From JBEIHI01 sp964655245 (GTDB lineage: Bacteria > Bdellovibrionota > UBA2394), in contig CAZZLQ010000002.1 of assembly GCA_964655245.1 (NCBI GenBank), positions 18,310 through 82,309 on the forward strand: 64,000 nt of DNA, read 5' to 3'. The notes under the pieces were generated by a model. It worked only from the letters and a program-made list of their open reading frames with translations. It was not told the DNA's origin and searched no databases. This document shows positions 49,441 through 58,398 of this stretch, one piece after another; the stretch's first letter is position 1, and every line of letters begins with the position of its first letter. The position numbers were made by a program, and so were the translations under genes.

Positions 49441-52400
49441 TAGGGCATAGCTTGTCGCGTTGAAACGTTCGACGCTATCGTTGGATTCACACAAGACGCT
49501 GATGTATGAAACTCCTGAGATGTCGATTTGCGCCATTTTTCGTGGGCCACAACCGGGCGTAAGGCTAATCGTAGAGAGAACGGCATTGGTTGTGAGGTTG
49601 ACCACCGAGATCGTGTCGTCAGCAAAGTTTGAGATGTATCCGCGGTTCAAGCTGTCCACCGCGAGGATTTTGGATGGCTGTGCGCCAAGGTTAAGATCCG
49701 TAATCGTTCCGCTTTCGGCATAAATTCTGAGTGTGTTTTGATTGGGGTAGGCTACGTAGACCTTGGACTGTGTTGAGCTTACAGCGATGTCTGTGGCCAT
49801 GGATGGATCAAGAAAGTTTAGGCCTGATGGTACGAACTGAAGTGCGCTTGCGTCGTAGTGAATTGCTCCCGATGATTCGTTTAGAGCATAGACTTGAGAG
49901 GATGTAGGATTAAAGACCGCAGAGGAGATGTTATTGAGAACCATCTGCGTTGAAGAGGCGGCCAGAGTTGTCCCATTGATTGTCCGGTACTCTCTAGGTC
50001 CTGCATGAAAGACATAGACGTTTCCGTTGGTGGCATTGAGAGCGAGGGCTGTTGGGTCGTTTGAGGTGGCAATAGTTGTGGGAGCGGCACTCATGTTTGA
50101 GGAGTCAAAGAGAGCAACGCTATTGTGGGCGCGCTGGGAGACAAACAGGCGATCTCGAGCTGTATCAAGAATCATATCAAACGGTCGGCTTTGGGTAGCA
50201 ATCAGTGATTGGGAGAGAATGTCTCCGTTTGGTTTTAATTGAAACTGGGCAATATTGTTTAGAGTCCCACATAACACGAAAAGATTTTCATTTTGGGTGT
50301 CTAAAACGATCTTCTTCCCCGCAGAGCATGTGGCAAAAAACGATCGGCGATTGTTAAGCGTGTCCCAAACCATGATCGCACCAAGATTTCGGAGTAAAAA
50401 GTACTGTCGATCTCTGGCGCTCCATGACACCAGATCGGACGGTCTATTGAGTGTCAGGTTTTGTAAGCTTTCGATTTGATAGTTGGCATCGATTCTCTGC
50501 AGCTGGAGTCTGCGAGAGTCAGCGAGCCAAACATTTCCAAGGCTGTCTGATGAAAATTTTTCGGGATTGATCAGAAGGGTTTTTTGAATCCCACTAGGTT
50601 CGCTGCTTGTTAGATTTCCAAAAGGGAAGATACGAAGACTCGGCGTAAGGCTGTTGATGAGAAATAGATTCGTGGGCGTACTGAAAAGATGAGTGAAAGG
50701 ATCAACTTCTTGGGTGATTGAGGTAGAGCTTAGAATTTGACTATCGTTGAGCTGCCCCAAAACGCCGATTGCTCCGTTTGACGAAAGTAATTGCGGGCTG
50801 GAAGAGAGGGCTGTTGAGGTTCGCGTTGTTCGTGTCATGTAGTCGACTGTGATTGCCTCCTGAGAGGTGATCCACGCGCCTCCTGAGATGAGGGCCATAT
50901 CCGAAAAGGTGCCGCTGAGGCTTTGAGTGGCGATTCCAACATTGGAAGACCCATCAACGCTTCGAGCGGAACTCTCCCCGGCGAGATAGAGAGTGTCGTC
51001 GTCTGAATCATAAAGCACCTTTTCTGGGCCAAATGTCAGCGCTGAGTGACCGATGAGCGCTTCCGATCCCGGCGTGATGTTCAGAGTTGTCCAGGAATCC
51101 CCGAGCTGATTGGCAGTCCAGAGTCGATTCAGAGCAAGATCAAGCGCCATCGAGACCGGGCGATCTTGAGTGCTCAAGCTTGAAACGGCGCGAGATGTGA
51201 GATTAATGATCGAAACTGAGTCTGAATCTTTGTTCAAAGTATAAAGCCGTCCGGGCCTAAACAAGATTTGTGTTGGGTGGTCTCCCACGTCGAAGAGTCT
51301 CATTTTCCAGGCGCCATTGAAGAGCTCTTCAATGGAGTACGCGGTATCAGCCCCAGAAGAGACAAAGAAGGATCTTTTGGGAGACGTCGAAACAAGGTCG
51401 GTGATGGAAGACGGCAGGCGGAATGTGTCTGAGGTTGCGAGCGGTGAAAGATCGATGTGTGAGATCTCGTTGCGCTCCTTGTTGAGAGTCACAACCCCAT
51501 CCTGAGAAGGCAGAGAAGTCATATCATCCATGACGGAGGTCATTTCAAGCGATGACTCTTGGAATGAAATGGGTGTCGCCGCCAGGGTGTTGGTAAACAG
51601 GGTCAGAAATTTGGTTGAGCCGAGCATCGCTAGGTATCGAGTGACTCCGTTTGAATAGATAGCCATTCGCTTAAATCCTTGAGGCGCATTCAATCTTGAG
51701 ATCAGGTTCCAGTTGAGATCGTAGACGTTTACGCTGCGACTGATAGGACAGAAAACGTAGCGGTAGCGGTTGATTCCCTCAAAGTCCTGCTGAATCTCAA
51801 CGGGCCCAATGCAGGTAGAGAGGCTTGTAACTACCGCCATGTCTTCATCGAAGACTCGAAGGAAGTGCGATCCGAGTGTAGGGTGGTCGGCAAACTGGAC
51901 AGGAAGAATAAGCTGTCGGGTATCCGTATCAATCATGGGGGATCCAAATCTCGCCTTGCTCTCGTCGGAAATCGTCATGCTTGCAGCGAGGGGAGCTAGG
52001 GTTGCGGCGTTAAAAAGTCGAAGCCTTAAACCGTCCGAGTCGCTTCCGCCAACAAAGATACGAGGAGCTGCTCCCGGCAGTGACTTGATGAAGCTTGGCG
52101 CGGTGAAGCTTACGGATGTCTCGCTCGTGCACAGATCGGGCCCTGCCGGGTTTAGGATGTAGGAGTAGATCCTGTTCGCCTGCCGGTCAGTAACAATGAG
52201 GCGGTGAGTGTTTCCCGAGGACTCGGTCAGATGAATGGCGGAGATTTCGGAAAAGGGTCCGCACGAGAGGGTTCGAACAACGGGAGGCTCACCAGAGTTT
52301 GAGCCAGAGGCGTTGGTCGTGCCGTAGTAAACATATTTTCTGCCATTGTCCGTAAATATAAAGTCATGCGACCCATCATGAGTGCGATAGAATAAAGAGG

Positions 52401-54012
52401 CGTATCCAATCGCTACTTCGGCCGGAAGCTCTGCGAGGTGAAGGTCTCGGCGCCCGAGATCTTTGGCGCTCATCGAGATCAGGCCCTGATTTTGGGATGT
52501 AGCAGCAAAGATTCGCTGGTGCGGGTTTCCGGAGGATCTAAATTCAGGTCGCCAAAATTTGAAAGGTTTTCGGGGCAAACTGAAATCGAGTTTGCGATTG
52601 TCAGCCAAGTAGAGCGAAGAGCTTCTGGTCAATGCTGTGTTGAGAGCTTCATCGGCATCAATGAGTCCAGATCCAAAAAAATTGTCTTCGCCTGCCGAGC
52701 CCATATCATCAGCGGTCTCAAGCAAGATCTGTGTGATGTCTTGTGGGCTTAAAGAGCTGTCGACTGAAAGTAAGAGCGAAGCCAGTCCCGCTACGATAGG
52801 CGCAGCGAGACTCGTACCAGAGACGGAGGTGTAAGCATTGCCCACGGTCGTCGTGCTGATGTTCTCCCCAGGTGCAACCAAGTCCACAAGGCCTCCAAAG
52901 TTGGAGAATGCTGAAAGACTTGCAGAGGTGGTTCCACCATCCGTTGAACCGACGATGATCATGTCTTGGCCCTGACAATACTCGCTAGTGGCAAGTCCGA
53001 GGCACAGAGGGCCCAAGTCCTCCGAGTCGTTGCCTGCGGCCATGACAAGGAGTGCGCCGTTTTCTCTAGCAACCTCTGCAGCATCTTGAATGTCGGGGTC
53101 AAAAGCTCCGCTATAGCTTAAGTTGATGACATCGGCTCCGTGCTCGGATGCCCAGATGATGGCTGAAATCATATCGGAGGTGGACGCTAAACATGTCGCT
53201 GAGTCGTCTGTGATGCGGATGGGCATGATGTCCGCTTCCCAGTTGATTCCTGCAATTCCTGCATTGTTGTCTCCGGTGGCAGCGGCCGCTCCCGCCACCA
53301 TCGTTCCGTGCGCTCCGCAGGGGTTCACCAGCGAAACGGGCTCAGTGCTTCCGCAGCCTGGAGCAGCAGTGGATGCACAAGAGGCTGCATTGTATCCGGG
53401 CACCAGGCGTCCAGCGAATTCACTGTGGGTCGATTGAACTCCTGTATCGAGGATCGCGATCGTAACGGATTCATCCCCAGTGGTAATGTCCCAAGCGTTT
53501 TCAAAATCAAGTGGTCCCAGATAGCTGACTTGATCAGAGGAGAAGAGGGGGTCGTCGGGTGTGATGGCTGGAGGAAAGAGACAGTTCTGGCGAATCGATT
53601 CATAGAGTCCTGTTTGCTCAAGTCTCGAAATGAGTTCATCGGCATTTTGCTCGGTTGGAATCTGCAGCACATGTAGATCAAGAGCCGAGATCATTCCAAC
53701 AGACTCGATGGGCAGGGTCTTGAGAATCAAAGAAGCTCTTTGTCTTTCGCGGTCGATTTTGTTTTCGCTCATTCCGCTGGCGCGCAAGGATTCAATTGAT
53801 TTCGGGCGAACGAGAATCTGAGTTGTCGGTAGAGAGGGTGGCAGGCATGAGGCGAACTTCTTGGGTCTGATAAAGGAGCTTAGGATTCCTTCGCGCTGAG
53901 ATTGGGGCTTTGATTCGCCCACAAACTCGAGGAGATTTTGCGCACGCAATTCGATCCCGAAGAGACAAAAGCTCGAGACGCTTAAGACCAGAAGTTGAAG
54001 CCCTTTAATCAT
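49408..54012 (-). CDS. Large secreted subtilisin-like serine protease with long repeat region
   Basis: About 1534 residues. Signal peptide (LQLLVLSVSSFCLFGIELRA), a propeptide-like region to about residue 165, then an S8 catalytic domain with the full triad (positions numbered from the upstream GTG at 54021): Asp192 in AILDTGVQ, His238 in CGAHGTMVAG, oxyanion Asn331 in AAGNDSED and Ser404 in SGTSLAAPIVAG. The remaining roughly 1060 residues have repeating short beta-blocks with NLTTNAVLSTISL, SLNRGYISNFADDTISVVNL and similar YVTN/NHL-like units, suggesting one or more beta-propellers. Start could be GTG 54021 or ATG 54012; ATG is preferred. Extracellular role; substrate unknown. Confidence 0.93.
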   Translation of the reverse strand: MIKGLQLLVLSVSSFCLFGIELRAQNLLEFVGESKPQSQREGILSSFIRPKKFASCLPPSLPTTQILVRPKSIESLRASGMSENKIDRERQRASLILKTLPIESVGMISALDLHVLQIPTEQNADELISRLEQTGLYESIRQNCLFPPAITPDDPLFSSDQVSYLGPLDFENAWDITTGDESVTIAILDTGVQSTHSEFAGRLVPGYNAASCASTAAPGCGSTEPVSLVNPCGAHGTMVAGAAAATGDNNAGIAGINWEADIMPIRITDDSATCLASTSDMISAIIWASEHGADVINLSYSGAFDPDIQDAAEVARENGALLVMAAGNDSEDLGPLCLGLATSEYCQGQDMIIVGSTDGGTTSASLSAFSNFGGLVDLVAPGENISTTTVGNAYTSVSGTSLAAPIVAGLASLLLSVDSSLSPQDITQILLETADDMGSAGEDNFFGSGLIDADEALNTALTRSSSLYLADNRKLDFSLPRKPFKFWRPEFRSSGNPHQRIFAATSQNQGLISMSAKDLGRRDLHLAELPAEVAIGYASLFYRTHDGSHDFIFTDNGRKYVYYGTTNASGSNSGEPPVVRTLSCGPFSEISAIHLTESSGNTHRLIVTDRQANRIYSYILNPAGPDLCTSETSVSFTAPSFIKSLPGAAPRIFVGGSDSDGLRLRLFNAATLAPLAASMTISDESKARFGSPMIDTDTRQLILPVQFADHPTLGSHFLRVFDEDMAVVTSLSTCIGPVEIQQDFEGINRYRYVFCPISRSVNVYDLNWNLISRLNAPQGFKRMAIYSNGVTRYLAMLGSTKFLTLFTNTLAATPISFQESSLEMTSVMDDMTSLPSQDGVVTLNKERNEISHIDLSPLATSDTFRLPSSITDLVSTSPKRSFFVSSGADTAYSIEELFNGAWKMRLFDVGDHPTQILFRPGRLYTLNKDSDSVSIINLTSRAVSSLSTQDRPVSMALDLALNRLWTANQLGDSWTTLNITPGSEALIGHSALTFGPEKVLYDSDDDTLYLAGESSARSVDGSSNVGIATQSLSGTFSDMALISGGAWITSQEAITVDYMTRTTRTSTALSSSPQLLSSNGAIGVLGQLNDSQILSSTSITQEVDPFTHLFSTPTNLFLINSLTPSLRIFPFGNLTSSEPSGIQKTLLINPEKFSSDSLGNVWLADSRRLQLQRIDANYQIESLQNLTLNRPSDLVSWSARDRQYFLLRNLGAIMVWDTLNNRRSFFATCSAGKKIVLDTQNENLFVLCGTLNNIAQFQLKPNGDILSQSLIATQSRPFDMILDTARDRLFVSQRAHNSVALFDSSNMSAAPTTIATSNDPTALALNATNGNVYVFHAGPREYRTINGTTLAASSTQMVLNNISSAVFNPTSSQVYALNESSGAIHYDASALQFVPSGLNFLDPSMATDIAVSSTQSKVYVAYPNQNTLRIYAESGTITDLNLGAQPSKILAVDSLNRGYISNFADDTISVVNLTTNAVLSTISLTPGCGPRKMAQIDISGVSYISVLCESNDSVERFNATSYALSTALDLRVPD

Positions 54013-54184
54013 CCACTTCACGCCTCTTTCTTTCGGCTATTCGAGCGATGATGCGCTGAAAATGATGGAAGATTTTTGTAAGTCGTTTCAGATGTTTCGA
54101 TTTTGAATCTTCTTCGCTCGCGTCATCTTCATGACGTTTTGCGCTAGTGCAGCGAGTGGCAAGGATTGAATCTAAGCGGGGATG

Positions 54185-54258
54185 CGTGCCCACCAGGAAT
54201 CGAACCTGGAACCCTCAGATTAGAAATCTGATGCTCTATCCAGTTGAGCTATGGGCAC
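54185..54258 (-). tRNA. tRNA-Arg (anticodon TCT)
   Basis: Reading the minus strand: acceptor GTGCCCA pairs with TGGGCAC, D-arm AGCTC/GAGC, anticodon stem TCAGA/TCTGA with loop TTTCTAA giving anticodon TCT (reads AGA), and T-arm CCAGG TTCGATT CCTGG. Discriminator is G; the 3' CCA is not encoded, unlike the tRNA-Ala in this window. Confidence 0.97.
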
Positions 54259-54378
54259 TCAAAAGCTGCCAACAACTCATCATTTTTAGAGGTCTCGAGC
54301 AAGTGCGAGCACAGACGATTGTAAGTTTTAAATGTCCCCTCTAGCCAAATGACCCAAGTGTGCTAAATCAGCGGGCCC

Positions 54379-55266
54379 ATGGCTTTTTGTTGGATCAGAA
54401 CCCTTCTTTTGTTGACTGGCTTGTTCGGCGAACAAAAGTCCATTTGGGCTGCAGAAGAGGGGACAAGTGGAGCCAATCAAGAAGCTTTCCTGAAGGCTTT
54501 TTCTGATTCCCAGCGCTTGGCTCAGCTTCTTTGGGCCACTCGCAGCTCCCTGGAGGATGGCGGGATGCGAGGAGAGTCCAAAGAGTTTGTGGCGACATTT
54601 TCTTTGGCGGTTGTTTGGGGTGTTCAGTTGGAGATCGGGCTGGGTCTTCATCGTTTTCGCTTGAGCGATCGCCCTCACATTCGGTTCGCATGTGGTTTGG
54701 TCGAGGGCTTGGGATTGTTTTCGATCGTGGCCTCTCAGCTTACGGAGAGACATCGACACTGTTTGATAACTCCAGAGGAGGTTGAGGGAATGGAGGCCCA
54801 ATTTGGGTTTGGCCCAGCTCTGTCTACCGGCCAAGAGAGCTCCTCTCCTCGTCGATCGTCGTATCGCACAAAAGTTGGCCGTTCTCCGGGAGTGGGTTTG
54901 GGCGCAGGGTTGATCTTTTCAAAGGGAGCGGTGAAGGCGTTGGGAGTTCCAGCACCGCTTGGTTTGCCTCGATACTTTGCAGTTAAGTTGCTGAAAGCCG
55001 AGAGCGCTTTGGCGTGGGCGATGAAGGTTTTGGAAAATGAGGATTTGAAGAACTATCCATCCGTTTCCGAAATCGCTCGAAAGACGCGGGCGGAACTTTG
55101 GAGTGATATTCAAAAAATCGAACTTAGCGACTCACCTTTTTACTATAGAGATTTGCCGCCTGAGCATAGGTTCTCAAGTCCATCCGTGTTTGCTCTCCGC
55201 GAACCACCGCCAAGGCCTCAAGGAAAGTGCTCTCGATTTCTGGCCCTCATTCGCGACGGCTATTGA
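54379..55266 (+). CDS. Unrecognised exported protein
   Basis: 295 residues. A hydrophobic N-terminus (TLLLLTGLF...WAA) looks like a signal peptide; the rest has no family I recognise. A Gly-rich hydrophobic patch (GVGLGAGLIFSKGAVKALGVPAPLGLP) and a helical segment follow, and the end is Pro/Arg-rich. No strong ribosome site before the ATG, and the stop abuts the stop of the convergent gene. An envelope location is inferred only from the N-terminus. Confidence 0.6.
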   Translation: MAFCWIRTLLLLTGLFGEQKSIWAAEEGTSGANQEAFLKAFSDSQRLAQLLWATRSSLEDGGMRGESKEFVATFSLAVVWGVQLEIGLGLHRFRLSDRPHIRFACGLVEGLGLFSIVASQLTERHRHCLITPEEVEGMEAQFGFGPALSTGQESSSPRRSSYRTKVGRSPGVGLGAGLIFSKGAVKALGVPAPLGLPRYFAVKLLKAESALAWAMKVLENEDLKNYPSVSEIARKTRAELWSDIQKIELSDSPFYYRDLPPEHRFSSPSVFALREPPPRPQGKCSRFLALIRDGY

Positions 55267-56250
55267 TTAGCGTCGAAGTTCGGCGACCTGGTTCTTTGCG
55301 CCCTCTTGCTTGGCCTTGTCGAGCAGAGCCTTACCTCGTTCGTTCCTGGCAATGAACTCTAATTCTAGTTTCAGCAGGTCACGAATAAGCTTTCGCTTTT
55401 TAAGCTCTTCTCGCGGATTCGGTCTTGCATCGATGTAACAGGTCAACTTGTTCAGCTTCACCAAAAGGTTGATCACGTCGCTGAGAGACCTCCACCAAAT
55501 CTGGAGTTCTTTCTTGGACTCGGCATCGACTCCTTCGAGCGACTTTGTGGATGTGAGAATGCGGTTAAGCGCTTCCCATTTTCCACCAAGCTCAAAAATT
55601 TGATTGGGCTGTCTTGGGAGTTGATTTCCAAGGAGGGCCCACGCCATATCGTATTTGAAACGAAAGCCGATTTCTTCCAGTGGGACTTGCGCAAAGAGTT
55701 TGTAGAAGTTCTGTTGTGTTGGCTCTCCACACAGAAGAGCCACGAGATAGCGCGAAAACTCTCTGACAGCAAAGGCGACATCGAGAGTGGAGAGATCTCG
55801 GAAGTACCCGCTTTTGGTATCAACGACCTTGAATTGATAGCGGCCGGTCGGCGATTTTTCAATAAAGTGAGTGACGCCGTAGTAGGTTAGAGTTTGATAG
55901 AGAACTTCGTAGGCAATTCTGTCCGCAGCTCCAGACTTCCTACTGATAAAAATACTGCCGGAGTCAAAGTCCGATGGATCATCGGACGGGTCGCCAAACG
56001 CATCGTCGCCGCTGTCTGGAGTGACCACTTCATCCGGGCCGGTGAGTAAGGAGGCGCCAAGCTCTCCTGAGCGAGCCGATGACGAATCCCGCAACATTCG
56101 GTCTTGAAATGTTTGCCCAAGGAACTCGGCGAAATCGCTGAGTGCGTCGGCTTCGTTGGATTTCAAGACTTCATCGGCGTATTCCTGCGCAGATGTCGTT
56201 AAGAAAATTGGTTGTCCGAGTGTGAGCAAAAACAAATATGCGAAACGCAT
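55267..56250 (-). CDS. Unrecognised exported protein, acidic N-half
   Basis: 327 residues. Signal peptide (FAYLFLLTLGQPIFLTTSAQ), then an acidic, Asp/Ser-rich linker (about 65-100: PDSGDDAFGDPSDDPSDFDSGS) and a predominantly helical C-terminal part rich in Leu, Lys and Glu (ELKKRKLIRDLLKLELEFIARNE). Start chosen at ATG 56250, preceded by GGAGGGG; a further ATG at 56262 would lose this site. No family recognised. It ends one base before the stop of the opposing gene. Confidence 0.7.
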   Translation of the reverse strand: MRFAYLFLLTLGQPIFLTTSAQEYADEVLKSNEADALSDFAEFLGQTFQDRMLRDSSSARSGELGASLLTGPDEVVTPDSGDDAFGDPSDDPSDFDSGSIFISRKSGAADRIAYEVLYQTLTYYGVTHFIEKSPTGRYQFKVVDTKSGYFRDLSTLDVAFAVREFSRYLVALLCGEPTQQNFYKLFAQVPLEEIGFRFKYDMAWALLGNQLPRQPNQIFELGGKWEALNRILTSTKSLEGVDAESKKELQIWWRSLSDVINLLVKLNKLTCYIDARPNPREELKKRKLIRDLLKLELEFIARNERGKALLDKAKQEGAKNQVAELRR

Positions 56251-56646
56251 AGTCCCCTCCATAAAATGTCTGATGAACCCCTCAATTTCTACCGTACGCA
56301 GGGCTGACGCTCTGGATCAAGTGAATGTCTGTTCGCGCGATCGAATCATCTGCTGCGTCGCGTTAAGATGCGACCTGTATGGGGCTCTTTGGGTGGGGGC
56401 GTGTTGAGTAGTTTTTGTCCCAGCGTTCTTGGCCGGTCGCTGATTGGGCTCAATAAGGCGAGTTATTTCATGGCCTTACAGATTTGACGCCCCAGTCTTT
56501 ACACGGGCAAATGTCTGTGGTAGTGTCCGGTTGCCGGGAGTTCTAACCATAGAAAAAAGCCGCTTCAGGCTTAGTTCGTAGAAGTCCCAGTTAGTGAACC
56601 AAGCGGAAAACCGCAAGTGTTAGTGAATAAGAGTGTAGGGGTAAAA
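56251..56646. promoter_or_regulatory. Intergenic region and carD leader
   Basis: About 400 bases without a convincing gene. A sigma-70-like pair TTTACA (56498-56503), 17-base spacer, TAGTGT (56521-56526) faces carD. The probable leader then holds a small perfect hairpin GCGG-AAAA-CCGC (56603-56614) between two direct copies of GTTAGTGAA (56590-56598 and 56619-56627). The hairpin may be a regulatory or stabilising element; its role is not known. The first 100 bases hold the promoter of the leftward gene, not resolved. Confidence 0.5.
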
Positions 56647-57210
56647 ATGAGATCACCACGTATCGCGCCGAAGCCGAGCTTCGCCAAATTGTCTATTCAT
56701 ACCAAAAAACAACAGAAGTTGGCCAAACCAGTTCAGTTCGAAGTGGGCCAAAAAGTTGTTTATCCGGGGCATGGCGTAGGCCAGGTTCAGTCGATTGAGT
56801 CCAAGGAAATCGCTGGAGCCCAAATTTCTTTTTATATGATTCGTATTCTCGAAAGTGACGTCATGGTCATGGTGCCAACGACCAAGACCGACAAAGTGCG
56901 CCCAGTGGCAACCACTGACGAGGTCAAAGAAGTCTATTCGCTTTTGAAAGATAAAAAGGTCGTTGTTGAGCAATCAACATGGAACCGACGTTACCGTGAA
57001 TACATGGAAAAAGTTCGAACCGGATCGATTTTTGAAATCGCCGAAGTCCTAAGAGACCTCTGTGTCATTCGCGCCGACAAGGTCTTGTCTTTTGGAGAGC
57101 GGAAAATGTTAGAGCTCGCCAAGGGTCTCTTGGTGAAAGAGCTCGCGATCTCTGAGGGCACCGATGAGCCCACTGTTGAAGCTCAGATTGAGTCAATCTA
57201 CGTGAAGTAA
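56647..57210 (+). CDS. carD: CarD-family transcriptional regulator
   Basis: 187 residues. An RNAP-interaction domain of the CarD_TRCF type (FEVGQKVVYPGHGVGQVQSIESKEI ... FYMIRILESDVMVMVPT) and a C-terminal helical DNA-contacting domain (STWNRRYREYMEKVRTGSIFEIAEVLRDL ... LSFGERKMLELAKGLLVKEL). It stabilises RNA polymerase open complexes. Start set at ATG 56647 with AGGGG upstream; the frame is open from a GTG at 56617, in the leader repeat. The stop overlaps ispD by one base. Mfd has the same interaction domain. Confidence 0.95.
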   Translation: MRSPRIAPKPSFAKLSIHTKKQQKLAKPVQFEVGQKVVYPGHGVGQVQSIESKEIAGAQISFYMIRILESDVMVMVPTTKTDKVRPVATTDEVKEVYSLLKDKKVVVEQSTWNRRYREYMEKVRTGSIFEIAEVLRDLCVIRADKVLSFGERKMLELAKGLLVKELAISEGTDEPTVEAQIESIYVK

Positions 57211-57899
57211 TGATGTCACCCTCTCTGTCTGCTGTTGTCGTTGCTGCTGGGAGGGCGCGTCGATTCCAGGAATCCTCTGGGATCGAGATGAACAAGGTTT
57301 TGCTGTCTATCGACGGCACCCCGATGATTCGTCGCACGCTGGATGCACTCTTCATCTTGCCATTGAAGCAGATTTCACTCGTTATTCGCGCAGAGGAAAG
57401 GGCTGCTTTCTCAGACGCGCTGAAAGACTCCAGCTACTACGATCGGATCGTCTTTGTCTCAGGCGGAGGGCGCCGGCAGGACTCTGTCAGATCGGGCCTA
57501 GAGGCACTTCCTTTCACCGATTATGTTTTGATTCACGATGGAGCCCGTCCTTTTATCGAAAGGACTTTTTTGGAGGGGTTGTGGACTCGAGCTCAGCAAG
57601 TTAGCGCACTCATACCAGTTCAAGCGATTTCTGAAACGCTCAAGGAAGTGGGCAATGATGGCGCTGTGGTTCAGACTTGGAATCGAGATCGCTTTGTTCG
57701 TGTTCAGACGCCACAGTTTTTTAAATCAAATATTTTAAGAGATGCGCACGAGTCCCTGAAAGACTCCGCGGAAGAGTTTACGGACGATTCAGCGATGGTG
57801 GAGCGGCTGGGTTTTCGAGTGGATACGATTCAAGGTTTTGCTGCCAATGTGAAGGTCACTTTTCGAGATGACCTCAACGGAGTGAAGAGTGTTGGATGA
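57210..57899 (+). CDS. ispD: 2-C-methyl-D-erythritol 4-phosphate cytidylyltransferase
   Basis: Third enzyme of the MEP isoprenoid pathway, 229 residues. The nucleotide-binding loop VVVAAGRARRFQ with NKVLLSIDGTPM, VSGGGRRQDSVRSGL, LIHDGARPFI and VQTPQFF are family motifs. ATG at 57210 overlaps the carD stop; ATG 57213 is an alternative. Overlaps ispF by 11 bases. Confidence 0.95.
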   Translation: MMSPSLSAVVVAAGRARRFQESSGIEMNKVLLSIDGTPMIRRTLDALFILPLKQISLVIRAEERAAFSDALKDSSYYDRIVFVSGGGRRQDSVRSGLEALPFTDYVLIHDGARPFIERTFLEGLWTRAQQVSALIPVQAISETLKEVGNDGAVVQTWNRDRFVRVQTPQFFKSNILRDAHESLKDSAEEFTDDSAMVERLGFRVDTIQGFAANVKVTFRDDLNGVKSVG

Positions 57900-58398
57900 T
57901 CTAAGAATAGGGCAGGGCTTTGATGTTCATCGATTGGTTGAGGGGCGACCGCTGATTATTGGCGGCGTTCAGATTCCTTTTGACCGGGGACTTTTGGGTC
58001 ACTCCGATGCTGATGTTTTGCTTCATGCGGTGGTGGACTCGATTTTGGGGGCACTAGCCCTTGGTGATATCGGTCGTTTCTTTCCCCCTTCGGATCCACG
58101 CTACAAAGGGGCTTCAAGCAGAGATTTTCTCAAGTTTACGCGTGGGTTAGTTGCTGAGCGGGGAGCGTCGATTCTTTCAATTGATTCGACCATCCTGTGT
58201 GAAAATCCCAAAATGAGCCCCCATTATGAGGCGATGAGGCGGGTGATGTCGGAAGATCTGGGAGTTTCCTTTGATCGAGTTCACGTCAAAGCGACTACGA
58301 CTGAGAAGCTTGGATTTACGGGACGGGAAGAGGGAATTGCAGCTCAGGCTGTTTGTCTGTTGAGACTTGGCTCGGGGTTAAGTACAACCAAAATGTGA
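57889..58398 (+). CDS. ispF: 2-C-methyl-D-erythritol 2,4-cyclodiphosphate synthase
   Basis: Next MEP-pathway step after the IspE kinase, which is not in this window. 169 residues. Zinc ligands in GFDVHRL and GHSDADVLLHAVVD; KATTTEKLGFTGREEGIAAQA is canonical. Starts at GTG 57889 (TTG 57892 possible); it overlaps ispD by 11 bases and gltX by 4. Adjacent ispD and ispF are often fused elsewhere. Confidence 0.96.
   Translation: MLDDLRIGQGFDVHRLVEGRPLIIGGVQIPFDRGLLGHSDADVLLHAVVDSILGALALGDIGRFFPPSDPRYKGASSRDFLKFTRGLVAERGASILSIDSTILCENPKMSPHYEAMRRVMSEDLGVSFDRVHVKATTTEKLGFTGREEGIAAQAVCLLRLGSGLSTTKM

Noticed and set aside
54147..54344. Short open frame across the tRNA-Arg gene
   Set aside because: Overlaps the tRNA and has no ribosome site.
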